From Clostridia bacterium (lineage in GTDB: Bacteria > Bacillota > Clostridia > Lutisporales > Lutisporaceae), in contig DASPIR010000022.1 in assembly GCA_035628995.1 (NCBI GenBank), positions 1-64,000 on the forward strand: DNA of 64,000 bases, in the 5' to 3' direction. Position 1 is the first letter of the stretch; every line of letters begins with the position of its first letter. Under the pieces are notes generated by a model, which worked only from the letters and a program-made list of their open reading frames with translations, did no database searches and had not been told where the DNA came from. This document shows positions 24,986 through 33,192 of this stretch, piece by piece. Position numbers and translations under genes: made by a program.

Positions 24986-25897
24986 ATGCAGAATTGCTGT
25001 AGAAGCTATGCTTCAGTAAAACTTGATATAGACAACATATTATATAATGAGCCTATGAAGAATCATACCTCTTTCAAACTGGGGGGGCCTGCAGACATAT
25101 TCATTGAGCCTGATAACATCGAAGAGTTGTCTAAAGCGATAAAAAGCTTGAAAGACCGCTCCATACCATATTATATAATAGGTAATGGAAGCAATCTTCT
25201 GGTATCTGACAAAGGTCTCAGATGTGCAATAGTAAAGATAGGCGAGAAGTTTGGAAGTGCAGATATTGATGGAGATAGGGTAATAGCAGAGTGCGGTATT
25301 TTGCTTTCTACTTTATCCAAAATGGCAGCTAAGAGCAACCTTACCGGCATGGAGTTTGCCAGCGGCATTCCAGGAGCTCTGGGAGGAGCAGTTACTATGA
25401 ATGCAGGAGCTTACGGCGGTGAAATGAAGGACATAGTAGAGTGGGTGGAAGTTTTGGATCAGGACCTCCAGTTGAAAAGGCTGAAAAACACTGAAATGGA
25501 GTTTGGATACAGGAAAAGCGTAGTAGAACCCAGAAAATATATAGTCATAAGGTGCTGCTTAAGGTTGAAAAAAGGGAATCCCGATGAGATTAACAGCATA
25601 ATGGCAGACCTTACCGAAAAGAGGAGAACCAAGCAGCCGTTGCACCTGCCAAGCGCAGGGAGCACCTTCAAGAGACCGGAGGGTTACTTTGCCGGCAAGC
25701 TCATAGACGATGCAGGCCTAAGAGGTTTTTCCATGGGTGGAGCACAGGTATCGACATTGCACTGCGGCTTTGTGGTGAATAATGGTGGTGCAACAGCACA
25801 GGATGTATATAATCTTATAAGGCATGTACAGAAAACTGTAAATGAGAAGTTCAATGTGAAAATTGAACCGGAAGTAAAAATATTAGGCGAGTTTTAA
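24986..25897 (+). CDS. murB: UDP-N-acetylenolpyruvoylglucosamine reductase MurB
   Basis: A type II MurB of 303 residues that reduces UDP-GlcNAc-enolpyruvate to UDP-MurNAc in the cytoplasm. It has an FAD-binding PCMH fold (NHTSFKLGGPAD, IIGNGSNLLVSD, GIPGALGGAVTMNAGAYG) and the C-terminal catalytic region with the Ser motif (LPSAGSTFKRPEG) and the catalytic Glu in IEPEVKILGEF. ATG 24986 follows AAAGGGG by 11 nt. ATG 24965 gives seven more residues but has no clear ribosome site. Confidence 0.95.
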   Translation: MQNCCRSYASVKLDIDNILYNEPMKNHTSFKLGGPADIFIEPDNIEELSKAIKSLKDRSIPYYIIGNGSNLLVSDKGLRCAIVKIGEKFGSADIDGDRVIAECGILLSTLSKMAAKSNLTGMEFASGIPGALGGAVTMNAGAYGGEMKDIVEWVEVLDQDLQLKRLKNTEMEFGYRKSVVEPRKYIVIRCCLRLKKGNPDEINSIMADLTEKRRTKQPLHLPSAGSTFKRPEGYFAGKLIDDAGLRGFSMGGAQVSTLHCGFVVNNGGATAQDVYNLIRHVQKTVNEKFNVKIEPEVKILGEF

Positions 25898-25899
25898 TG

Positions 25900-25938
25900 A
25901 AGGCGTATGACTATATCAGTCATACGCCTTTTTATTTT
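25900..25938 (+). terminator. Rho-independent terminator after murB
   Basis: AAGGCGTATGAC pairs perfectly with GTCATACGCCTT around TATATCA, followed by TTTATTTTT. Confidence 0.9.
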
Positions 25939-25959
25939 TCCATATTTTCATGAAAATAA

Positions 25960-25988
25960 TTGACATTCGAAAACCATCGAAATATAAT
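25960..25988 (+). promoter_or_regulatory. Sigma-A promoter with embedded operator
   Basis: Perfect TTGACA (25960-25965), 17-nt spacer and TATAAT (25983-25988). The spacer holds TTCGA-AAACCA-TCGAAA, an imperfect version of the TTTCGAT/ATCGAAA palindrome at 27113, so repression by the downstream regulator is likely. Confidence 0.8.
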
Positions 25989-26021
25989 AATGTTAGAAGA
26001 TAACGAAAGGAGGCAGTGGTT

Positions 26022-27095
26022 ATGGGTGTAATGGATAAGATAATAATACATCATTCAACTGCATATGACTTCTTGGCAGGAATGTACAGGCTGAACAACA
26101 ATGAAAAGCTGATAGCTGCTAAAGAAGAACTTGAATTGGGTGAAAAAGTAAAGTTTAATGAAGACATACTAAACTGGGTGAAAGCAAGTAGAATGAATCT
26201 GCCTCAGGAAATCAAGGACGGACTTGATCTATTCTTCAACTACGAGAGTTTTTTTGGAATATGTCTTATGAATGATATAGCAGATAAAGATATTAAGAAT
26301 GCTGTGGGATTCATTAGCCACATAGAAAAGCTCTCTTATGCTTCTATTCTGAGTAGTTTTTTGGAAACGGGCTACAACAGTGACGAATTAACAATAGAAC
26401 AGGTGGAGGAGATGCTGGGAAGCCATAAGGAAGCCATTTCCTTCATAGAGAAAACTATTACACTGCCCTCTAAGCAGAAATGGGAGCTGCTGCAGTTCTT
26501 TCTTGACCCCGAAGGCATGAGGAATCGTTTTCTAGAGCTTCTTAGATGGTATAATGCAAATATATTCATGCATGCAGAAAAAAATGCTGAAGCTGTTGTG
26601 CTTAAACAGGAGAAGGAACTTGAGAAAAAGCTCGGGGTTTACGGTGAAAGCTATCTGAAGCTTTTAGTTGACATTGATTACAGCAAGAGTAAGGAAAGAA
26701 GGCTTGTTATTGCGTTATCATACTACTATGAGGTTAGCAATCTGCGTTCCATCAGGGAATGTAAAGGTGTTGACCTGCATTTGCTCGGTTACAGGTATCC
26801 GGAGCTTATAGCTGAAGGAAAACATGCCCTTCTGTCTAACGTAAGCATATTCAAAGCACTAGCGGATGAAACCAGGCTCAATATTATTAAGCTTCTGAGT
26901 GAACGGCCTTGGTATGGAAATGAACTGGCGCAGAAGCTGAAGCTTTCAAACTCAACAATCTCCTATCACATGTCCATGCTGACAATGAATGGCTTAGTCG
27001 AGACTGTGAGGGAGGACAATAAGTATTATTTTAGCCTTAATATGGATAATGTCAAGAAAACACTGTGCGATGCACTGGATAACATGGTGAAGTAA
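26022..27095 (+). CDS. ArsR-type regulator with long N-terminal domain
   Basis: A 357-residue protein. The last ~85 residues form an ArsR-type winged helix (IFKALADETRLNIIKLLSERP, NELAQKLKLSNSTISYHMSML). The first ~265 residues are helical, without recognised enzyme motifs. ArsR proteins with long helical N-termini next to an MFS gene are a recurring Firmicutes pair. There is no CxC metal motif in the DNA-binding helix, so ligand sensing by the N-terminal domain is more likely than metal sensing. ATG 26022 lies 8 nt after AAAGGAGG. Operators at its own promoter and at 27113 suggest control of itself and the exporter. Confidence 0.8.
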   Translation: MGVMDKIIIHHSTAYDFLAGMYRLNNNEKLIAAKEELELGEKVKFNEDILNWVKASRMNLPQEIKDGLDLFFNYESFFGICLMNDIADKDIKNAVGFISHIEKLSYASILSSFLETGYNSDELTIEQVEEMLGSHKEAISFIEKTITLPSKQKWELLQFFLDPEGMRNRFLELLRWYNANIFMHAEKNAEAVVLKQEKELEKKLGVYGESYLKLLVDIDYSKSKERRLVIALSYYYEVSNLRSIRECKGVDLHLLGYRYPELIAEGKHALLSNVSIFKALADETRLNIIKLLSERPWYGNELAQKLKLSNSTISYHMSMLTMNGLVETVREDNKYYFSLNMDNVKKTLCDALDNMVK

Positions 27096-27112
27096 TTTTT
27101 TTTGATCATATG

Positions 27113-27130
27113 TTTCGATATATATCGAAA
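27113..27130. promoter_or_regulatory. Operator palindrome before the MFS gene
   Basis: TTTCGATATATATCGAAA is a perfect 18-bp palindrome between the regulator stop and the MFS start, sharing half-sites with the regulator's own promoter. Confidence 0.75.
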
Positions 27131-27169
27131 TTACACAAATCTTGATTATATGAAGGCGGGGTTGAATGT

Positions 27170-28402
27170 ATGAAGAAATTAGATGAAAAGAGCATATTCA
27201 GGAACAGGAATTTTGTACTTTTGTGGTTAGGTCAGCTGGTGTCATTATTGGGGAATAGGTTCCATGAGGTGGCTTCGATGTGGTATATCTATCAGGTGAC
27301 CGGCTCACCGCTGAAAATGGGCATAACACTTGTGTTTTCCACACTGCCTGCAGTTATACTGGGTCCATTTGCCGGAGCAGTTGCAGACAGGTATGACAGA
27401 AAGAAAATTATAGTACTCTCCGACTTTATAAACGGAGGTATTGTAGGCGTCATTACAATACTCATGTATATGGGCAATTTAGAGATCTGGATGCTGTACC
27501 TGCTGGCGGGACTCAGGTCTGCGGCGTCTACGTTCTTCGGACCTGCAGTGTCAGCTATTACACCTTCTATAGTACAAAAGGAGCAGCTCTTAAAGGCTAA
27601 CTCAATGAATCAGCTTTCCAGGGATTTTACAGGCATATTGGGGTATGCGGCTGGAGGTGCAATGATTGCTATTATGGGTATATCGGGGTTGTTTCTTTTT
27701 GACAGCATTTCCTTCACACTTTCAGCAATATCTGAAACCTTTATCAACGTGCCAAAGGTCAGGAAGGAGGCTGTGGAGAAGAAATGTATGAGAAGTGAGA
27801 TTTTGGAAAGCATTTACTTTATTATAAAGAAAAAAGAGTTATTACATTTTGTAATTGTAGGAGGCTTGGTAATTAACTTTTTCCTTGCACCCTTGGAGAT
27901 TTATATAACACTGTTCGCAGGACATAGGCTTAATATGGACAGTGGGGGATTTGGTATTCTACTTGCGGCAATAACAGTCGGGAGCATTTGCATGACTCTA
28001 TTGATGCCTGCTATAGGGAGAAGGTTAGGCTACTATACGCTGACATTCATAGGACTTACATTGGAAGGGCTACTTATGATGTTGTTCGGAGTATCTGGAA
28101 GCTTTTATACTTCATTGGTCATTCTCGCTTTAATGGGGGCATCCATATGCATATGTAATGTGTCACTGAGTACAATATTCCAGAACCTGATACCCAATGA
28201 AATGATGGGAAGGGTAGGCGGCATACTGGGGACAATATGCCAGGCCACTATTCCGTTAGGATATTTCATCGGTGGTATGGTTACTGAAAAATTTGATTTG
28301 ACTGCTGTTTTGGTAACAAGCGGCTTAATAGTTGCACTTTCGGGGTTATCTACCTTTAGAATAGCCAGGGCTTCTGAGCCGTATTTGAAATCATCGCTTT
28401 AG
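27170..28402 (+). CDS. Major facilitator superfamily exporter
   Basis: A 410-residue, 12-helix MFS transporter of the macrolide-efflux (MFS_3/MefA-like) type. The N-terminal FVLLWLGQLVSLLGNRFHEVA, motif A (GAVADRYDRKKIIVLSD) and the loop LLKANSMNQLSRDFTGILG are characteristic. Motif-A Asp and Arg are intact. It probably extrudes a drug or metabolite, with expression gated by the ArsR-type protein. Start ATG 27170 has AAGGCGGGG upstream. Confidence 0.85.
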   Translation: MKKLDEKSIFRNRNFVLLWLGQLVSLLGNRFHEVASMWYIYQVTGSPLKMGITLVFSTLPAVILGPFAGAVADRYDRKKIIVLSDFINGGIVGVITILMYMGNLEIWMLYLLAGLRSAASTFFGPAVSAITPSIVQKEQLLKANSMNQLSRDFTGILGYAAGGAMIAIMGISGLFLFDSISFTLSAISETFINVPKVRKEAVEKKCMRSEILESIYFIIKKKELLHFVIVGGLVINFFLAPLEIYITLFAGHRLNMDSGGFGILLAAITVGSICMTLLMPAIGRRLGYYTLTFIGLTLEGLLMMLFGVSGSFYTSLVILALMGASICICNVSLSTIFQNLIPNEMMGRVGGILGTICQATIPLGYFIGGMVTEKFDLTAVLVTSGLIVALSGLSTFRIARASEPYLKSSL

Positions 28403-28454
28403 TATGACAAATGGCATTTTGATAATAATAATGATATTATTAAGAAGTAAACCA

Positions 28455-28582
28455 TTTATTGAATTAAGCAGAATACTCTGCCTAATTCAATAAAGCCTCC
28501 GGCGGATGCACACGGTTTTGTAACGGAAATTGTCACGCAAACGTGACCAAAACCGGCGCGCAAATTCGTCGAGACGAATTTG
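28455..28582. repeat. Cluster of four consecutive hairpins
   Basis: H1 TTTATTGAATTA/GCAGA-atac-TCTGC/TAATTCAATAAA (28455-28494, 17 bp, one mismatch). H2 GCcTCC-ggc-GGAtGC (28495-28509). H3 CGGTTTTG...GTCACG-caaa-CGTGAC-CAAAACCG (28513-28555) with an 11-nt bulge. H4 CAAATTCGTC/GACGAATTTG (28561-28582). There is no T-run after any of them. Confidence 0.6.
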
Positions 28583-28601
28583 AATATATGAGGTGAGACT
28601 A

Positions 28602-29336
28602 TTGATAAAGCTCTATGCAGATTACCATACCCATACGGTTTACAGCCATGGTACAGGAGAAATAATGGATAATGTCATGGCGGCAAGAAAGAAGGGACTG
28701 ACAGAGATTGCAATAACGGACCATGGCATTAGGCACTTTGCTTACGGGGTTAGACGCAAGGATATTGCAAGGATGAGGGATGAAATAGACAGGATAAATG
28801 ATAATGCAGAGGGTATAAAGGTGCTTTTAGGGATGGAGTGCAATATCATAAGCACTGATGGGGATATTGACATGGATGACGGGATACGCAAATATCTTGA
28901 CATACTTCTGGTAGGCTTTCATATGATGGTATTACCGAAGTCTGCAAAGGACGTAATCAATATATACGGCAGAAATTATATGTCTAAAATATTCCATCTG
29001 GGCACAGAAGGAATTAGGGAGACAAATACCGAATCAATGATTAAAGCTATAAGGAAGCATAAGATTGATATCATAACACATCCAGGCGCCCGTATTCCTC
29101 TCGATACTACCCTTATTGCAAGAGAAGCCGCCAAAGCCGGTACAGCTCTTGAGATAAATTCACACAGCAGTTATATGAGGGCAGAGCATGTCATTGCAGG
29201 AGCAAGAGAAGGGGCGAAGTTTGTGATTGATAGTGACGCCCATTCCCCTCAAGATGTGGGGAACCTGCAGAATGGGCTTGATATTGCCATAGAAGCCGGT
29301 CTAACCAGCGAACAAATAATTAATGCAGTAAAGTAG
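28602..29336 (+). CDS. PHP-domain phosphoesterase
   Basis: A second PHP protein, 244 residues, with metal-ligand motifs [33 protein letters not shown] and DSDAHSP. It is more distant from the first PHP protein and contains an extra loop ([20 protein letters not shown]). This gene commonly precedes rapZ in Clostridia, as here (14-nt gap). TTG 28602 follows AGGTGAG; GTG 28593 is inside that ribosome site. Substrate unknown. Confidence 0.82.
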   Translation: MIKLYADYHTHTVYSHGTGEIMDNVMAARKKGLTEIAITDHGIRHFAYGVRRKDIARMRDEIDRINDNAEGIKVLLGMECNIISTDGDIDMDDGIRKYLDILLVGFHMMVLPKSAKDVINIYGRNYMSKIFHLGTEGIRETNTESMIKAIRKHKIDIITHPGARIPLDTTLIAREAAKAGTALEINSHSSYMRAEHVIAGAREGAKFVIDSDAHSPQDVGNLQNGLDIAIEAGLTSEQIINAVK

Positions 29337-29350
29337 GGGGAATTATACAA

Positions 29351-30217
29351 ATGAAGTTCTTGATTGTTACAGGCTTATCGGGTGCTGGTAAAAGCCAATC
29401 CATTAAATTTCTCGAGGATTTGGGCTATTTTTGCGTAGACAACCTGCCCCCGGCTTTAATCAGCAAATTTGCAGAAATGTGCGCAGATAGCAAGGACGCC
29501 ATAGACAAGGCAGCCATTGTAATAGACATCAGGGTTGGCAAATTCTTCGATCAGCTTTCTGGAAGTCTTGATGAGCTTAGAGCGACAGGCAATACATATG
29601 ATGTACTTTTTCTGGAGGCTTCTGACGAAACTCTCATTAAACGCTTCAAATCCAGTAGAAGGATGCATCCTCTTGCAGCAGACGGCAGAATAATAAAAGG
29701 GATTAAGGCTGAGAGGAGAAAGCTTCAGGAGATAAAATCCAAAGCCACGAATATCATAGATACAACAAACATGAGCCCATCAGAGCTAAAGGGTGAGATA
29801 ATCCATCTTTTTGTAGAAGGGGGCAAGTCTGAGGGACTTATAATCAACATACTGTCCTTCGGCTTCAAATACGGCATTCCCTTGGACTCTGACATGGTGT
29901 TCGATGTAAGATTTCTTCCCAATCCATACTATGTAGAGAACTTGAAAAAATACAGCGGAACTGATGAAGGCGTAAGGAACTATGTGATGCAATGGCCTGC
30001 AGCAGTGGAGTTTATGAATAAGCTTACAGATATGGTGGAGTTCCTGATTCCGCATTTCATTAAGGAAGGCAAATCACAGCTTGTTATTGCCATAGGTTGT
30101 ACCGGTGGGCGGCATAGATCCGTCACAATGGTCAATATGCTGAGCCAGAAGCTCAAAGAGAACAACCACAGGGTCATAGTAGAACATAGAGATATAGAAG
30201 AAGAGAATTATAGGTAA
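29351..30217 (+). CDS. rapZ: RNase adapter / nucleotide-binding protein RapZ
   Basis: A 288-residue P-loop protein (YvcJ in Bacillus) with Walker A GLSGAGKS (8-15), VDNLPP, and the C-terminal domain ending in the conserved [11 protein letters not shown] and VEHRDIE segments. In E. coli RapZ controls GlmS synthesis through small RNAs; in Firmicutes the role is less defined but linked to envelope sugar metabolism. It is the first strongly conserved gene of the rapZ-glmR-lepB-whiA run. Confidence 0.94.
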   Translation: MKFLIVTGLSGAGKSQSIKFLEDLGYFCVDNLPPALISKFAEMCADSKDAIDKAAIVIDIRVGKFFDQLSGSLDELRATGNTYDVLFLEASDETLIKRFKSSRRMHPLAADGRIIKGIKAERRKLQEIKSKATNIIDTTNMSPSELKGEIIHLFVEGGKSEGLIINILSFGFKYGIPLDSDMVFDVRFLPNPYYVENLKKYSGTDEGVRNYVMQWPAAVEFMNKLTDMVEFLIPHFIKEGKSQLVIAIGCTGGRHRSVTMVNMLSQKLKENNHRVIVEHRDIEEENYR

Positions 30218-30242
30218 CATATCCGTTTTAGGGGGGTTACAC

Positions 30243-31331
30243 TTGAAAAGCAATTCTATAAAGAATATTTTGTATGAGAAGGGGATAATATCAGGAGGTC
30301 CAAACATTGTAGCAATAGGAGGAGGTACTGGACTTTCAGTGCTTCTTAGAGGATTGAAGAAGTATACTGCCAATATAACTGCAATTGTAACAGTATCAGA
30401 TGATGGAGGCGGCTCGGGGCTGCTTAGGGAGGACATGGGCATGCTTCCTCCCGGAGATATCAGAAACTGCATAGTTTCTCTGGCTAATACCGAGCCTATA
30501 ATGGAGCAGCTTATGCAGTACAGGTTCAAAGAGGGATCCCTGAAGGGACAAAGCTTCGGGAACCTTTTTATTGCTGCAATGAATGACATCTGCGGCAGCT
30601 TTGATTCTGCAATTAAGGAAGTAAGCAGCGTATTGGCTGTGACCGGAAAGGTTTTGCCGGTAACTCTTGAAAATGTAGTGCTGTATGCGGAGCTTGAAGA
30701 TGGTACGGTAATAAAAGGGGAATCTCAGATACCCATCAAACAGCAGGCAGCAAATAAAAGAATAAAGAAAGTATTCCTAAAGCCTGGCAATTGCAAGCCC
30801 ATACCCGAGGCATTGAAGGAAATAGCTGATGCCGATGTAATTATACTGGGTCCTGGAAGCCTCTACACCAGTATCATACCCAATGTACTTGTGAAAAATA
30901 TAGCCAAAGCCATTAACAGCTCTGGTGCTTTGAAGATATATGTAAGCAATATAATGACGCAGCAGGGTGAAACTGTAGGATACAGTCTTTCCGAACATAT
31001 TAAGGCAATAAATGATCATGGAAATAAGCTTCTCATAGATTATGCTATTGCGAATACAGGAAAAGTCCCTCAATCACTGCTGGATAAATACAAAACTGAG
31101 GATGCTTCTCCTGTTTTGATAGACTATGATATAATAGCTGATATGGGAATTAAAGTCCTTGATGGAAATTATGTAAGCATCGAAAACGGATATCTGAGGC
31201 ATGATTTTGACGCGCTGGCGAAGCGGATATTTAAGCTTATAAGTGAAGAGAAGCCTCAAAAGGATAAAAAGAGACTGCTGGATCATTATTTTATGAACGG
31301 TATATTAAAGAAGAGCAAAAGAAATAAGTAA
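30243..31331 (+). CDS. glmR: Gluconeogenesis factor GlmR (YvcK)
   Basis: A 362-residue protein of the YvcK/CofD-like family. It has the N-terminal dinucleotide/UDP-GlcNAc-binding motif (VAIGGGTGLSVLLRGL), VTVSDDGGGSG, PPGDIRNC and the LGPGSLYTSIIPN loop. In Bacillus it binds UDP-GlcNAc and stimulates glucosamine synthesis. TTG 30243 follows AGGGGGG. It lies between rapZ and lepB on the same transcript. Confidence 0.94.
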   Translation: MKSNSIKNILYEKGIISGGPNIVAIGGGTGLSVLLRGLKKYTANITAIVTVSDDGGGSGLLREDMGMLPPGDIRNCIVSLANTEPIMEQLMQYRFKEGSLKGQSFGNLFIAAMNDICGSFDSAIKEVSSVLAVTGKVLPVTLENVVLYAELEDGTVIKGESQIPIKQQAANKRIKKVFLKPGNCKPIPEALKEIADADVIILGPGSLYTSIIPNVLVKNIAKAINSSGALKIYVSNIMTQQGETVGYSLSEHIKAINDHGNKLLIDYAIANTGKVPQSLLDKYKTEDASPVLIDYDIIADMGIKVLDGNYVSIENGYLRHDFDALAKRIFKLISEEKPQKDKKRLLDHYFMNGILKKSKRNK

Positions 31332-31344
31332 AGGGGAGATAAGA

Positions 31345-31869
31345 TTGAATGAAAATGTGAAAACAGAGATAATATCATGGATAAAGCTGATATTATCAGC
31401 GTTTGTCATTGCTTTTATACTAAAGACCTATATTTTCCAGGTGGCACTTGTAAATCAGATTTCAATGGAACCAACACTGCACGAAGGCCAAGTGCTGATA
31501 ATTGCGAAGGTTAACTATCTATTCAAAGACCCCGCGAGAGGCGAAATAGTAGTATTGAAGGATGAGCTGGAGAACAAGTATTTGATAAAGAGGGTAATAG
31601 GGCTTCCTGGAGAAGTCATAGATATAAAAAATGATAAGGTTTATATAAATGGGGAGGAGCTAAAGCCTGATTATACTGAGGTACCGACTCAGGACAACGG
31701 CTTCCTAGAATCTAAAGTGCCTGAGGGCAAGTACTTTGTGATGGGGGATAACAGGCTGCACAGCAGGGACAGCAGATCGGACACGGTGGGTTTTGTTAGC
31801 CGCAGCAATATCGTGGGCAAGGCAGTGTTTAGAGTCTGGCCCTTAAGCAAAATCGGAATCGTAAAATAA
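31345..31869 (+). CDS. lepB: Signal peptidase I
   Basis: Type I signal peptidase of the short Gram-positive (SipS) class, 174 residues with a single N-terminal membrane helix (about 12-32). Catalytic Ser40 lies in ISMEPTL and Lys82 in YLIKRVIGLPGE. Box E is present as MGDNRLHSRDSR. It would remove signal peptides such as that of the 49-residue peptide encoded at 60334. TTG 31345 follows AAGGGGAG by 6 nt. Its insertion between glmR and whiA is less common than direct glmR-whiA adjacency. Confidence 0.93.
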   Translation: MNENVKTEIISWIKLILSAFVIAFILKTYIFQVALVNQISMEPTLHEGQVLIIAKVNYLFKDPARGEIVVLKDELENKYLIKRVIGLPGEVIDIKNDKVYINGEELKPDYTEVPTQDNGFLESKVPEGKYFVMGDNRLHSRDSRSDTVGFVSRSNIVGKAVFRVWPLSKIGIVK

Positions 31870-31881
31870 AGAGGTGCTCTT

Positions 31882-32838
31882 ATGACTTTCTCATCCGTAA
31901 CTAAAAATGAAATATCCAAGATTGCCATAACAAATAAGTGCTGTCAGCTGGCTTTGCTGTCAGCACTTATTAAAATGACCGGAACAGTTCAGATACATGG
32001 AGTAAACAAGATAGGAGTCAGGCTTTCCACCGAGAATGCTTCTATAGCAAGAATGCTCTTCTCACTGCTTAAGAGCTGTTTTGAAATCAGCACCAGGGTT
32101 GTTGTCAGGAAAAACAAACATCTTAAGAAAAACAATAATTACACTTTATATATTGACTCCGATATGGGTTCCCAGGAAATACTCAAGGCGGTAGGTATAC
32201 TGCAGGAAGGTGACAAAGGCATAAAATTCAACTATAAGCTGCCCCATAACCTGCTAAGAAAAGCTTGCTGCAGGAAAGCCTATCTAAGGGGAGTTTTTCT
32301 AGGCGGCGGCTCAATAAGCGACCCCGAGAAGACCTATCATCTTGAATTGGTAACAAACAGTGAGGATTTTGCTGAAGACATAAAGGAGCTCTTGAATCAC
32401 TATGAGCTTGGAGCAAAGGTGGTAGCGAGGAAGGGAAATTATGTGGTCTATATAAAGGAAGGGGAACACATCGTGAACTTCTTAAATATAATTGGTGGAC
32501 ATAATGCTCTCCTAAGCTTGGAGAACGTTAGAATATACAAGGAAATGCGTAACAATGTCAACAGGATTGTGAATTGTGAGACTGCCAACCTGGATAAGAC
32601 CTTAAATGCTGCTATGAGACAGATTGAGAATATCAGATATATTAAGAATACAATTGGTGTTGATAAGCTCCCGGCAGGACTTGCTGAAATTGCTGAGCTT
32701 AGGCTGGAATATAAAGAAGCAAGCCTTAAGGAACTGGGTGAAATGATGAACCCTGTAGTAGGGAAATCAGGAGTCAACCATAGACTTAGGAAGCTGGACC
32801 AAATAGCTGAGAATCTTAAGGACAGACACAAAGAATAG
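31882..32838 (+). CDS. whiA: WhiA-family DNA-binding regulator
   Basis: A 318-residue protein with the degenerate LAGLIDADG homing-endonuclease-like fold (about 1-200; CCRKAYLRGVFLGGGSISDP) and a C-terminal helix-turn-helix (about 225-310; ASLKELGEMMNPVVGKSGVNHRLRKL). WhiA acts in sporulation and division control in actinomycetes and affects division in Bacillus. ATG 31882 has GAGGTG upstream. It ends the rapZ operon, followed by a terminator. Confidence 0.95.
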   Translation: MTFSSVTKNEISKIAITNKCCQLALLSALIKMTGTVQIHGVNKIGVRLSTENASIARMLFSLLKSCFEISTRVVVRKNKHLKKNNNYTLYIDSDMGSQEILKAVGILQEGDKGIKFNYKLPHNLLRKACCRKAYLRGVFLGGGSISDPEKTYHLELVTNSEDFAEDIKELLNHYELGAKVVARKGNYVVYIKEGEHIVNFLNIIGGHNALLSLENVRIYKEMRNNVNRIVNCETANLDKTLNAAMRQIENIRYIKNTIGVDKLPAGLAEIAELRLEYKEASLKELGEMMNPVVGKSGVNHRLRKLDQIAENLKDRHKE

Positions 32839-32901
32839 TTTTATAACGAATAGGAAAGTATAAATTTCCTTAGTGTACCACTTTCCGTAAATGAGTTTCA
32901 T

Positions 32902-32946
32902 AAAAGGCTTCCTTAGTTGTTAAATATTTCAATAGAAGCCTTTTAT
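32902..32946 (+). terminator. Terminator after whiA
   Basis: AAAAGGCTTC pairs with GAAGCCTTTT across a 23-nt loop. Confidence 0.65.
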
Positions 32947-32968
32947 ACATAAGTATTTCCATTTGTGC

Positions 32969-32974
32969 TATAAT
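32969..32974 (+). promoter_or_regulatory. Probable -10 of the HD-GYP transcript
   Basis: TATAAT at 32969 with no good -35 17 nt upstream. A start near 32981 would place the tandem hairpin units at the very 5' end of the mRNA. Confidence 0.4.
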
Positions 32975-32988
32975 TATGATTAAATAAT

Positions 32989-33161
32989 GTGCCTCTTTAA
33001 TGTAAGAAATTCTAATTCTGCAGAGGCACAACATCAAGGAAGTGCGTTTTCAACACTTGAATAGATGAAAATATGTTGTGTTGAAAAGCACTTGTGCCTC
33101 TTTAATGTAAGAAATTCTAATCCTGCAGAGGCACAACATCAAGGAAGTGCGTTGAAAGCAC
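32989..33161 (+). repeat. Two tandem two-hairpin units in the HD-GYP leader
   Basis: Unit A (32989-33091) and unit B (33094-33161) share a 59-nt segment with one difference. Each has hairpin 1 GTGCCTC/GAGGCAC, the linker AACATCAAGGAA and hairpin 2 GTGC.../...GCAC. Unit A's hairpin 2 is long (GTGCGTTTTCAACAC with GTGTTGAAAAGCAC); unit B's is a short GTGCGTTGAAAGCAC form. This leader fills the 354-nt gap after whiA together with the terminator. Confidence 0.7.
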
Positions 33162-33192
33162 TGGTACAAGCCTTCATTTGGGGGGATAAAGC

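Noticed and set aside
32989-33161. CRISPR array or c-di-GMP riboswitch in the HD-GYP leader
   Set aside because: Only two units, with no unique spacers between short identical repeats. The conserved blocks do not match the GEMM-I or c-di-GMP-II consensus as I know them.
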